The notes under the pieces: generated by a model
Seen by the model: the letters and a program-made list of their open reading frames with translations, nothing else
Database searches by the model: none
Told to the model about the DNA's origin: nothing
Translations under genes and position numbers: made by a program
Shown here: positions 9,012 to 16,050 of the stretch, piece by piece
Layout: the number at the start of each line of letters is the position of its first letter
Numbering within the stretch: the first letter of the stretch is position 1
NCBI RefSeq assembly: GCF_004348895.1
Contig: NZ_RRZK01000032.1
Coordinates: 62,001 to 126,000 of the forward strand
Length of the DNA stretch: 64,000 bases
Reading direction: 5' to 3'
Source of the DNA: Pseudomonas vancouverensis
GTDB lineage: Bacteria > Pseudomonadota > Gammaproteobacteria > Pseudomonadales > Pseudomonadaceae

Positions 9012-9790
9012 GTGCTCTACCCAAATTGAATCTGGCGTTGATCCAGACGTCGCTGGCCTGGCATGACCGTCAGGCCAACCTCGAGCATTTCGAGGGGCTG
9101 CTGGAACAGGCGCGCGGTGCGGACCTGATCATCCTGCCGGAAATGTTCACCACCGGTTTCTCCATGGAGTCGGAAACCCTCGCCGAGGCGGAAAACGGTC
9201 CCACCAGCAAGTGGCTGCGTATTCAGGCGGCGAAGCTGGATGCGGTCATCACCGGCAGCATCATCGTGCAAGCGGCGGACGGCAGCCATCGCAACCGTCT
9301 GCTGTGGGCACGTCCGGACGGCGAAGTGTGGCATTACGACAAGCGCCATCTGTTCCGCATGGCCGGTGAGCACAATCACTACACGCCGGGCGAACGCCAG
9401 GTGCAGTTCGAGCTCAAGGGCTGGCGGGTGCGGCCGCTGATCTGCTACGACCTGCGCTTCCCGGTGTGGAGTCGTGACGCCCAGGACACCGACCTGCTGC
9501 TCTACACGGCGAATTGGCCGGGTGCGCGGCGTCAACACTGGAACCGCTTGTTGCCGGCCCGTGCGATCGAAAACCTGTGTTATGTGGCGGCGGTGAACCG
9601 CATTGGTACGGACGGCAAAGGTTTTGCCTACACCGGTGACAGCCAGGTGTTGGACTTCCAGGGGGAGACACTGCTCAGCGCCGGTGAGGCGGACGGGGTG
9701 TTCAAGGCGACACTGGATGCAGCGGAACTGGCGGCGTATCGCGCGCGGTTTCCAGCGAATCTGGATGCCGATACTTTCGAGTTCACCTGA
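8999..9790 (+). CDS. Nitrilase-family omega-amidase (YafV/Nit2-like)
   Basis: This 263-residue member of the carbon-nitrogen hydrolase family has the Glu-Lys-Cys triad in LPEMFTTGFSM, YDKRHLFRMAGE and PLICYDLRFPVWSR. These local sequences are those of YafV and eukaryotic Nit2, which hydrolyse alpha-ketoglutaramate to 2-oxoglutarate and ammonia. The ATG at 8999 lies inside the upstream aminotransferase, giving a 13-bp overlap, so the two are translated together. The pairing fits removal of the keto acid left when glutamine is the amino donor. Confidence 0.88.
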   Translation: MRDLSALPKLNLALIQTSLAWHDRQANLEHFEGLLEQARGADLIILPEMFTTGFSMESETLAEAENGPTSKWLRIQAAKLDAVITGSIIVQAADGSHRNRLLWARPDGEVWHYDKRHLFRMAGEHNHYTPGERQVQFELKGWRVRPLICYDLRFPVWSRDAQDTDLLLYTANWPGARRQHWNRLLPARAIENLCYVAAVNRIGTDGKGFAYTGDSQVLDFQGETLLSAGEADGVFKATLDAAELAAYRARFPANLDADTFEFT

Positions 9791-9830
9791 TCTTCCCGCT
9801 GTCAGACCGAGCAAAACGTTCAGGCAAAAC

Positions 9831-9863
9831 AAAGGCCCCAAGGTTCACACCAAGGGGCCTTTT
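9831..9863. terminator. Bidirectional terminator between omega-amidase and leuA
   Basis: AAAGGCCCC pairs with GGGGCCTTT across a 14-base loop, with T runs available on both strands. It lies between the convergent stops at 9790 and 9880, so it can end both transcripts. Confidence 0.82.
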
Positions 9864-9879
9864 GCATTTCAGCAGAGAC

Positions 9880-11559
9880 TTACGCCGCTTTTGCCTCAGG
9901 CTGGCTCAGCGAGCGGTTCAGCGCGCTGAACAGGGCCTTGAAGCTGGCGGTGGTGATGTTTTCATCAATGCCCACGCCGTGCACGGCACGCTCACCGTTC
10001 ACCCGCAGTTCAATGTAGGCCGCAGCCTTGGCATTGGTGCCTGCGCCGATGGCGTGTTCGTTGTAGTCCATGATCTCCACCGGTACCGGCAGACCGGCCA
10101 CCAGGGCTTCCAGGGCGCCGTTGCCCTTGCCGCGCCAGTGCAGGTTGGTTTCGCCCTGACCTTTGCTGGCGACTTCGACTTCGACGGCGCTGTTGCCGTT
10201 TTCTTCCTGCAGGCGATGGCTGACCAGCGCGTACGGGGTGTTGGCCTGCAAGTACTCGCTGTGCAGCAACGCGTGGATTTGCTGGGCGGTCATTTCCAGG
10301 CCCAGGCGATCGGTTTCGCGCTGTACGACCTGGCTGAACTCGATCTGCATGCGACGTGGCAGGCTGATGCCGTATTCCTGCTCGAGCAGGTAAGCGATAC
10401 CGCCTTTGCCCGACTGGCTGTTGACGCGAATCACCGCCTCGTAGCTGCGGCCGATGTCGGCCGGGTCGATCGGCAGGTAAGGCACTTCCCACAAGGCATC
10501 GGATTTCTGCTGGGCGAAACCTTTGCGGATGGCATCCTGGTGCGAACCGGAGAATGCGGTATGCACCAGGTCGCCGACGTACGGGTGACGTGGGTGCACT
10601 TGGATCTGGTTGCACTCTTCGACGACCTTGCGCACGCCGTCGATGTCGGAGAAGTCCAGCTCAGGGTCGAGGCCCTGGGTGTACATGTTCAGGGCCACGG
10701 TCACCAGGTCGACGTTACCGGTACGCTCACCGTTGCCGAACAGGCAGCCTTCGACTCGGTCGGCACCGGCCATCAGGCCCAACTCGGTGGCGGCGACGCC
10801 GGTGCCACGGTCGTTGTGGGTGTGCAGGCTGATGATCACGCTGTCACGACGGTTGATGTGACGACCGAACCATTCGATCTGGTCGGCATAGATGTTCGGG
10901 GTGGCGCATTCGACGGTGGCCGGCAAGTTGAGAATCATCTTGTGCTCCGGCGTCGGGTTCCAGACCTCGATCACCGCGTCGCAGACTTCCTTGGCGAATT
11001 CCAGTTCGGTGGCGCTGAAGGTTTCCGGCGAGTACTCGAAGGTCCACTGGGTTTCCGGCTGCTGGGCGGCGTATTTGACGAACAGCTTGGCCGCGCTGAC
11101 TGCGATTTCCTTGATGCCGTCCTTGTCCTGGTTGAAGACAATGCGGCGGAAGGAAGGGGAGGTCGCGTTGTACAGGTGGACGATGGCTTTTTTCGCGCCG
11201 CGAAGGGACTCGAACGTACGCGCGATCAAATCTTCACGGCCTTGGGTCAACACCTGGATGGTGGTGTCGTCCGGAATGTGGCCGTCTTCGATCAGGGTGC
11301 GCACGAAGTCGAAGTCGGTTTGCGAGGCGGCCGGGAACGACGCTTCGATTTCCTTGACACCGACCTGCACCAGGGTTTTCCAGAAGCGCAGCTTTTTCGC
11401 CGAGTCCATCGGTTCGATCAGCGACTGGTTGCCATCACGCAGGTCGGAGCTGCACCAGATAGGCGCGGCGGTGATGGTTTTCGACGGCCAGGTACGGTCC
11501 GGGAGGTCGATGGTCGGGAACGCGCGGTATTTCGAAGACGGGTCTTTGAGCATGCTCAT
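9880..11559 (-). CDS. leuA: 2-isopropylmalate synthase
   Basis: This 559-residue enzyme catalyses the first committed step of leucine synthesis, condensing acetyl-CoA with 2-oxoisovalerate. The HMGL-like TIM barrel shows SSDLRDGNQSL with metal and substrate residues, and HTHNDRGTGVAATELG with the metal histidines. VEGCLFGNGERTGNVDL and the C-terminal LeuA allosteric domain (feedback inhibition by leucine) follow. The length is that of the long class of enzyme in pseudomonads. It starts at ATG 11559; ATG 11553 is an alternative. A 409-bp upstream region may carry a leader peptide (see 11650-11727). Confidence 0.97.
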   Translation of the reverse strand: MSMLKDPSSKYRAFPTIDLPDRTWPSKTITAAPIWCSSDLRDGNQSLIEPMDSAKKLRFWKTLVQVGVKEIEASFPAASQTDFDFVRTLIEDGHIPDDTTIQVLTQGREDLIARTFESLRGAKKAIVHLYNATSPSFRRIVFNQDKDGIKEIAVSAAKLFVKYAAQQPETQWTFEYSPETFSATELEFAKEVCDAVIEVWNPTPEHKMILNLPATVECATPNIYADQIEWFGRHINRRDSVIISLHTHNDRGTGVAATELGLMAGADRVEGCLFGNGERTGNVDLVTVALNMYTQGLDPELDFSDIDGVRKVVEECNQIQVHPRHPYVGDLVHTAFSGSHQDAIRKGFAQQKSDALWEVPYLPIDPADIGRSYEAVIRVNSQSGKGGIAYLLEQEYGISLPRRMQIEFSQVVQRETDRLGLEMTAQQIHALLHSEYLQANTPYALVSHRLQEENGNSAVEVEVASKGQGETNLHWRGKGNGALEALVAGLPVPVEIMDYNEHAIGAGTNAKAAAYIELRVNGERAVHGVGIDENITTASFKALFSALNRSLSQPEAKAA

Positions 11560-11649
11560 CGGGAAATCCTTATTGTGTTGGCCGAAAAGAGGCGGCCTGC
11601 CGGTGGATCAAATGTGCTTGGGGTAACGCTTGAGACGGGGCACCACGAT

Positions 11650-11727
11650 TCAGCCCGGCAGTCGTGCACTGACGAGGCACAGGCTGCGGTGCTGGCGGAG
11701 CTGAATGAGGGTGTGAGAGGTTTTCAT
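11650..11727 (-). CDS. Possible leader peptide upstream of leuA
   Basis: A 25-codon reading frame starts at ATG 11727 and ends at TGA, 90 bp before leuA on the same strand. The peptide begins MKTSHTLIQLRQHRS and ends LCLVSARLPG. Five of 25 residues are leucine (codons CTC, CTC, CTG, CTC, CTG), though none are adjacent. GTTGAAGGC precedes the ATG as a ribosome site. Leader peptides rich in the regulated amino acid control leu operons in other bacteria. No clear terminator hairpin with a T tract is visible between it and leuA, so classical attenuation is unproven. Confidence 0.45.
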   Translation of the reverse strand: MKTSHTLIQLRQHRSLCLVSARLPG

Positions 11728-11785
11728 GCCTTCAACCCTAACCGCGGGGGGGAAGGATGGCAAGCGGTCGAAAAAAATTGAGAGG

Positions 11786-11805
11786 AATACTCGTGGGTGA
11801 GTATT
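11786..11805 (-). terminator. Weak terminator-like hairpin upstream of the leuA leader
   Basis: AATACTC pairs with GAGTATT around a six-base loop. On the minus strand it is followed after eight bases by seven T. It could end transcripts coming from the upstream xseA/M23 unit, or act on leuA mRNA if transcription starts further upstream. The gap between stem and T tract makes it weak. Confidence 0.35.
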
Positions 11806-11912
11806 TATCGAGATTTTATTGCTTCAAAGGGTTGCGAGGATTGTGTTTTTTGCGCGAGGTTCGAGCGGTGCGCAATTGTGGGTGATGAAGGTTATAGAGT
11901 CATTTGCGCTCA

Positions 11913-11952
11913 CAGTGAGCTCATCGCTAGCCTGCTATCGATGAGCTCACTG
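11913..11952. repeat. Perfect 14-bp inverted repeat downstream of the M23 peptidase gene
   Basis: CAGTGAGCTCATCG and its exact complement CGATGAGCTCACTG are separated by 12 bases, which themselves can partly pair. It starts 17 bp after the M23 peptidase stop. No T run follows on either strand, so it is not a standard rho-independent terminator. It is unlike the REP family elsewhere in the window. Confidence 0.85.
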
Positions 11953-11968
11953 CGATCAACCGGATGCC

Positions 11969-12790
11969 CTAAGGCTGAAACGCGCCAATGAAGATGGCCG
12001 GATCCACGCGCGCATCATTCAGGCTGACATTCCAGTGCATGTGCGGTCCGGTCGCACGGCCGGTCGCGCCGACCTTGCCCACCACAGCGCCACGAGCCAG
12101 CGGCTGGCCTACCTTCACATCGATTTTCGACATATGGCAGAACATGCTGATGAAGCCCTGGCCATGGTCGACAAACACAGTGTTGCCGTTGAAGAAGTAA
12201 TTGCCGATCAATATCACCTTGCCTGCAGCTGGAGTCTTGATCGGTGTGCCGGCCGGCACGGCGAAGTCGAGACCGGAATGCGGGTTGCGTTCTTCGCCAT
12301 TGAAGAAGCGACGCACGCCGAACTTGCTCGATAGCGGGCCGTTGACCGGTTTGTCCAGCAGCAGGTTGCTTGGCGTGTTCGGGCTGAAGGTACGGTAGGC
12401 GGCAATCTGTTCAGCCAGTTCCCGCTCGATACGCTTGAGGTTCTGTTGATCCGGATTGACCTGCTGGGTGTTCTTCAGCGTGATGCGCTGCTCCGGGTAT
12501 TTCTTGTTGCCGACGGTAAAGCTCAGGTTGCGGCCAGCGCTGCTGATGGACTGGGTGCCCGGCTTGACCGTCAGGGGAACGCCGACAATCGCCAGCCAGT
12601 TGTCCTGCTCCTTGACCACCAGCACCGGTTTGCCTTGGTAGCTGGCTTTCGGTGCCTGGGTGGCGCTGCCCAGATTCACTACGGCTACGCCGCCCGGCAC
12701 TGGTTTGTTCAGCGCGCGGGTGATGTAGCTGTCGGCGTGGGCGTTGAAGGTCAGGCACAGCAACAGCAGCGGAGCTAGAAAACGCGGCAT
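11969..12790 (-). CDS. Periplasmic M23-family (LytM) peptidoglycan endopeptidase
   Basis: This 273-residue exported protein has a signal peptide (about residues 1-19, cleaved near NAHA-DSY). An N-terminal beta-rich substrate or autoinhibition domain and a C-terminal LytM domain follow. Zinc ligands are visible in HSGLDFAVPAGTP and in GPHMHWNVSL (HxH). VDHGQGFISMFCHMSKI carries the further catalytic histidine. These residues indicate an active D,D-endopeptidase rather than a degenerate EnvC-like activator. It lies 3 bp after xseA on the same strand and is probably co-transcribed. Confidence 0.9.
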   Translation of the reverse strand: MPRFLAPLLLLCLTFNAHADSYITRALNKPVPGGVAVVNLGSATQAPKASYQGKPVLVVKEQDNWLAIVGVPLTVKPGTQSISSAGRNLSFTVGNKKYPEQRITLKNTQQVNPDQQNLKRIERELAEQIAAYRTFSPNTPSNLLLDKPVNGPLSSKFGVRRFFNGEERNPHSGLDFAVPAGTPIKTPAAGKVILIGNYFFNGNTVFVDHGQGFISMFCHMSKIDVKVGQPLARGAVVGKVGATGRATGPHMHWNVSLNDARVDPAIFIGAFQP

Positions 12791-12793
12791 TGA

Positions 12794-14173
12794 TCAATCC
12801 AGTAGAGATAGGGTGACAGGCGTCAGGTGGTTGTCTTCGACCCGCACTTGCAGTTCGCCTTCGCCCAGCCTGGCCTTGAGGCGTTGCCCCGTGTGGGTCT
12901 GTTCGGCACTGCGGATCGCATTGCCGCGTTCATCCAGCAGGATGCTGTAGCCACGGCCGAGCGTTGCCAGCGGGCTGACCACGTGCAGGGTTTGCATTTG
13001 GCTGTGCAATTGCAGTCGACGGTTTTTCAGGCCTTCGCGGATGGCGCGGGGCAAGCGTTCGGCGAGACTGTCCAGACGTTGGCGAAGCAGTGCCAGTTGC
13101 CGTCCCGGATGTTGACCGGCCAGGCGCGTTTCCAGGCGGATCAGGCGTTCGCGGCGGGTATTGAGACTGCGCTCGAACGCCCGGCGCATGCGCATGTCCA
13201 GGTCATCGAGGCGTTGTGCTTGCTGGCGCAGGCGCTCGCCGGGATGACGCAGGCGCCGGGAAATGCCTTCCAGGCGCAGACGGTCGCGCATCAAGCGGTC
13301 ACGCATGCGCATCACCAGGCGCCGATGCAGGCTTTCGACGCGACGCACCAGATCGCCTACGTCCGGCGCGAGCAGTTCGGCGGCGGCGGAGGGGGTCGGG
13401 GCGCGCACGTCGGCCACGAAGTCGCTGATCGACACATCGGTTTCGTGGCCGACGGCGCTGACAATCGGCGTCACGCAGGCATCGACGGCGCGGGCCACGG
13501 CTTCTTCGTTGAAGCACCAGAGGTCTTCGAGGGAGCCGCCGCCACGGGCCAGGATCAGCGCGTCGAAACCGCGGGCATCCGCCAGTTTCAGGGCGCGGAC
13601 GATTTGCGCAGTCGCTTCACGGCCCTGCACGGCAGTGGGGATCAGGGTCAGTTGAATCTGCGGTGCACGGCGGCGGAATACGCTGATGATGTCGCGGATC
13701 ACCGCCCCGGTGGGCGAGCTGATGATGCCGATACGCTGCGGATGCGCGGGCAACGGTACTTTGCGCTCGGCACTGAACAGGCCTTCGGCACTGAGTTTTT
13801 CCTTCAGTGCATCGAATGCCAGGCGCAACGCGCCATCGCCGGCCGGCTCCACGGTATCGAGGATTAGTTGATAGTCACCGCGACCTTCGAACAGCGAGAC
13901 CTTGCCGCGAACCTTGACCGCCAGACCATCCTTCAGCGCCTGGCGAACCCGCGCGGCGTTCTGCCGGAACAATGCGCAACGAACCTGGGCGCCACTGTCC
14001 TTGAGGGTGAAATACACATGGCCGGACGCCGGGCGGGCGAGGTTGGAGATTTCGCCTTCGACCCAGATGTTGCTGAACACGTCTTCGAGCAACACCCGCG
14101 CGCGGCCGTTGAGCTGGCTGACGGTCAGGACTTCGCGGTCGAGGCCGAGTCTTGCAAAGGGATCTTTAATCAT
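12794..14173 (-). CDS. xseA: Exodeoxyribonuclease VII large subunit
   Basis: This 459-residue protein is the catalytic large subunit of exonuclease VII, which degrades single-stranded DNA. The OB-fold N-terminus is VLLEDVFSNIWVEGEISNL with ASGHVYFTLKD. The catalytic domain shows SSPTGAVIRDI, LARGGGSLEDLWCFNEE and SAVGHETDVSISDFVADVRAPTPSAAAE. A long Arg/Leu-rich coiled coil follows, typical of the subunit. I chose ATG 14173 (MIKDPFARLGLD). The open frame extends 63 bp upstream into a REP element, which is not likely to be coding. Confidence 0.96.
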   Translation of the reverse strand: MIKDPFARLGLDREVLTVSQLNGRARVLLEDVFSNIWVEGEISNLARPASGHVYFTLKDSGAQVRCALFRQNAARVRQALKDGLAVKVRGKVSLFEGRGDYQLILDTVEPAGDGALRLAFDALKEKLSAEGLFSAERKVPLPAHPQRIGIISSPTGAVIRDIISVFRRRAPQIQLTLIPTAVQGREATAQIVRALKLADARGFDALILARGGGSLEDLWCFNEEAVARAVDACVTPIVSAVGHETDVSISDFVADVRAPTPSAAAELLAPDVGDLVRRVESLHRRLVMRMRDRLMRDRLRLEGISRRLRHPGERLRQQAQRLDDLDMRMRRAFERSLNTRRERLIRLETRLAGQHPGRQLALLRQRLDSLAERLPRAIREGLKNRRLQLHSQMQTLHVVSPLATLGRGYSILLDERGNAIRSAEQTHTGQRLKARLGEGELQVRVEDNHLTPVTLSLLD

Positions 14174-14200
14174 GGGGCGCAGTTTAAAGGTAATTCCATT

Positions 14201-14290
14201 GTGGGAGCGAGCCTGCTCGCGAATAGGGTTTAACATTCATTTCCCGCATTGACTGATGCTCGGCATTCGCGAGCAGGCTCGCTCCCGTGG
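14201..14290. repeat. REPIN: two inverted REP copies between xseA and tauE
   Basis: GTGGGAGCGAGCCTGCTCGC at 14201-14220 reappears as its near-complement at 14265-14290 (GCGAGCAGGCTCGCTCCC). Each arm folds on itself, and the pair forms one long cruciform. It lies between two divergent genes, 27 bp from the xseA start and 28 bp from the tauE start. Confidence 0.9.
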
Positions 14291-14318
14291 GGGAGGGTGC
14301 ATTCATGGAAGGAAAGCA

Positions 14319-15086
14319 ATGAGCGTGTTTGAGTTGTTGAACCAATGGACCTTCGGCCCGCTGGACTGGCTAGTGATCGGTGCAGGCATTGCCCTGGCCT
14401 ACATCGTGTTCGGCGTCGCCGGTTTCGGCACCGCCCTGGTGGCAGGGCCGATTCTGATCCTGTTCATGCCACTGTCGAAGATCGTGCCGTTGCTGGTGCT
14501 GCTGGATTTTGTCGCGGCGTTTGGCAACCTTTTGCCGTCGCGGCGCGATGTGGCGAGGCCCGAACTGCTGCGGTTGTTGCCGTGCATGGCCGTGGGGTGC
14601 ACGCTCGGGGTGGTTTTCCTGTTGAACCTCAAGTCCGATCTGTTGCTGCTGTTGATGGGGTTGTTTATCAGCGTCTATGCGATTTACAGCCTGTGGGTCA
14701 AAGCGCGCCCGCAGCAGATGTCTGCTGTATGGGCGTTGCCGATGGGCACGGTGGGCGGAATGTTCGGCGCGCTTTTTGGCAGTGGCGGCTTTTTGTACGC
14801 GATTTATCTGAACAGCCGATTGCCCAAGGACTCAGCCCGAGCAACCCAAAGCGCCTTGATCAGTTGCAGCACGGTGGTTCGCTTGAGCCTGTTCGTGATC
14901 GCCGGGGTGTACGCCGAGTTGCCTTTGCTGGCATTGGCCGTGTGCTTGTTGCCGGCAATGGCACTGGGGCTCTGGTGCGGTCGACGACTGGCCATGAGGT
15001 TGTCCCGCGAGGCCTTCGTGCGGTTGGTGACGTGGCTGGTGCTGGCGAGTGGGATTGCCTTGATCGGGCGTTACTTGAGCACTTGA
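14319..15086 (+). CDS. TauE/SafE-family (TSUP) anion permease
   Basis: This 255-residue inner-membrane protein has about eight hydrophobic segments and the internal repeat of the TSUP family (VFGVAGFGTALVAGPIL in the first half, GGMFGALFGSGGFLYAIYL in the second). Family members export sulfite or organosulfonates or take up small organic acids; the substrate cannot be read from the sequence. The ATG at 14319 follows GGAAGGAAAGCA, a good ribosome site. An in-frame extension upstream runs through the REP element and is rejected. The stop codon forms the first bases of the palindrome at 15086-15149. Confidence 0.85.
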   Translation: MSVFELLNQWTFGPLDWLVIGAGIALAYIVFGVAGFGTALVAGPILILFMPLSKIVPLLVLLDFVAAFGNLLPSRRDVARPELLRLLPCMAVGCTLGVVFLLNLKSDLLLLLMGLFISVYAIYSLWVKARPQQMSAVWALPMGTVGGMFGALFGSGGFLYAIYLNSRLPKDSARATQSALISCSTVVRLSLFVIAGVYAELPLLALAVCLLPAMALGLWCGRRLAMRLSREAFVRLVTWLVLASGIALIGRYLST

Positions 15087-15149
15087 TCGGCATTGAACGC
15101 TCTTCTGTAGGAGCAAGCTCGCTCCTACAGAAGAGCGTTCAATGCCGAT
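15086..15149. repeat. Perfect 29-bp-arm palindrome filling a convergent gene junction
   Basis: The arm 15086-15114 is the exact reverse complement of 15121-15149, with a six-base loop AAGCTC. Its centre is a REP core (GTAGGAGCAAGCTCGCTCCTAC) extended outward by 18 perfectly paired bases. It begins on the last base of the tauE stop codon and ends one base before the stop of the convergent gene. It very probably serves as a shared transcript end, though neither side has a T run. Confidence 0.93.
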
Positions 15150-15554
15150 TCAATCGTTGTACTGGCTTAACAACCGCTCAAGCCGCGCGCTGAGGCGGCG
15201 TTTGATTTCGGTTTCGATGTGCGGGGCGAAATCATCGATCACGTCCTGCATGATCAATTGCGCTGCGGCGCGCAGTTCGCTGTCCAGATGCAGCAGGTCA
15301 TCCGGGTTTTTGCTGGCCGCGGGTGCCGGTGCTGCTGGCGGAGCAGGTTCGACGACCGGGGCGGGCGCTGGCGTCGGTTCGGCAGGGCGCTCGCTCACAG
15401 CGTCAAACAGCATGGGAATCTGTTCCTGATCGCCTTCCTCGACCGTATCGGTCAGCAGGGGCGGTTGCAGGTTGTCGTCGCCGAGCAACTGGCGGATCGA
15501 CTCGAGGTCGTCAAGCAGGTGCGCAGACTGTTGCAGCGGTTTTGGAGTGTCCAT
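15150..15554 (-). CDS. Conserved hypothetical protein downstream of holC
   Basis: This 134-residue acidic protein has no recognised catalytic motif. It has an N-terminal helix-forming part, a Pro/Ala-rich linker around residues 55-82 (PAPAPVVEPAPPAAPAPAAS), and a C-terminal amphipathic helix region (AAAQLIMQDVIDDFAPHIETEI) ending in Arg/Leu-rich turns. It starts 8 bp after the holC stop and is probably co-transcribed with it. Proteins of this shape sit next to holC in many pseudomonads, and the function is unknown to me. Confidence 0.8.
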   Translation of the reverse strand: MDTPKPLQQSAHLLDDLESIRQLLGDDNLQPPLLTDTVEEGDQEQIPMLFDAVSERPAEPTPAPAPVVEPAPPAAPAPAASKNPDDLLHLDSELRAAAQLIMQDVIDDFAPHIETEIKRRLSARLERLLSQYND

Positions 15555-15562
15555 TGGCAGGC

Positions 15563-15991
15563 TCAGAGTCGCTGTAAACGGTGATCTTGCAGAGGATAGC
15601 CCTGTTCGCGGTAGAAACGGAAACTCTCCCGCGCGGCCTGGCGAATCGTCGGGTCTTCGACAACCACTTCCGCGACACGGGCGAAACGCTGGGCGAAGGC
15701 GGGAACTTTCAGGTCGAGGTTGACCAGCAAGTCCTGGTGCTGACCGCAGTCATCGCCAACGCCGAGCACGATCAGGCCATCCGGTTCGCTTTCGGCAGGG
15801 CCGTGGGGCACGAAGCTTTCGCCCTTGAAGGCCCACAAACGTGCATCGAGATCGTCGCGCTGGGTCGTATCGCTGCAATGCAGGTAGATGCGGTGGCCCA
15901 TACGCCAGGCTTTCTCGGTGAGCTTGCAGGCGAAGTCCAGCCGTGCCGAAGGATCGGCGCTGGGCAGGATATAGAAGTCGACTTTGGTCAT
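15563..15991 (-). CDS. holC: DNA polymerase III chi subunit
   Basis: This 142-residue clamp-loader accessory subunit links the DnaX complex (through psi) to single-strand binding protein. The family pattern is visible: VDFYILPSADPSARLDFACKLTEKAWRMG near the N-terminus, then LDARLWAFKGESFVPHG and LIVLGVGDDCGQHQDLLVNLD. The length matches the family. It lies downstream of pepA on the same strand, the normal pepA-holC order in gamma-proteobacteria. Confidence 0.93.
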   Translation of the reverse strand: MTKVDFYILPSADPSARLDFACKLTEKAWRMGHRIYLHCSDTTQRDDLDARLWAFKGESFVPHGPAESEPDGLIVLGVGDDCGQHQDLLVNLDLKVPAFAQRFARVAEVVVEDPTIRQAARESFRFYREQGYPLQDHRLQRL

Positions 15992-16050
15992 TGCGGTTCC
16001 TGAGTCCGGACGGCGTTACCCGCAGGCAACACCGTCCGGATTCATCGGTT

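Larger units (their letters stand above)
11560..11968. other. Intergenic region between leuA and the M23 peptidase gene
   Basis: This 409-bp stretch has no conserved gene apart from the small candidate leader frame. It holds the presumed leuA promoter (minus strand), a 7-bp hairpin at 11786-11805 followed on the minus strand by a seven-T run (11777-11771), and a long perfect inverted repeat at 11913-11952. The part between 11765 and 11910 is AT-richer than the surrounding coding DNA. Confidence 0.7.

Noticed and set aside
9862..11781. A 639-codon plus-strand frame over leuA
   Set aside because: It is antisense to the complete leuA gene and shows no protein-like motifs.
11797..11991. A 64-codon plus-strand frame with several cysteines in the leuA-M23 gap
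   Set aside because: It contains the inverted repeat at 11913-11952 and runs into the M23 gene. It has no ribosome site of note and no family resemblance.
14174..14236. N-terminal extension of XseA through the REP element
   Set aside because: The added residues derive from REP sequence (REQARSHNG). The family N-terminus begins at ATG 14173.
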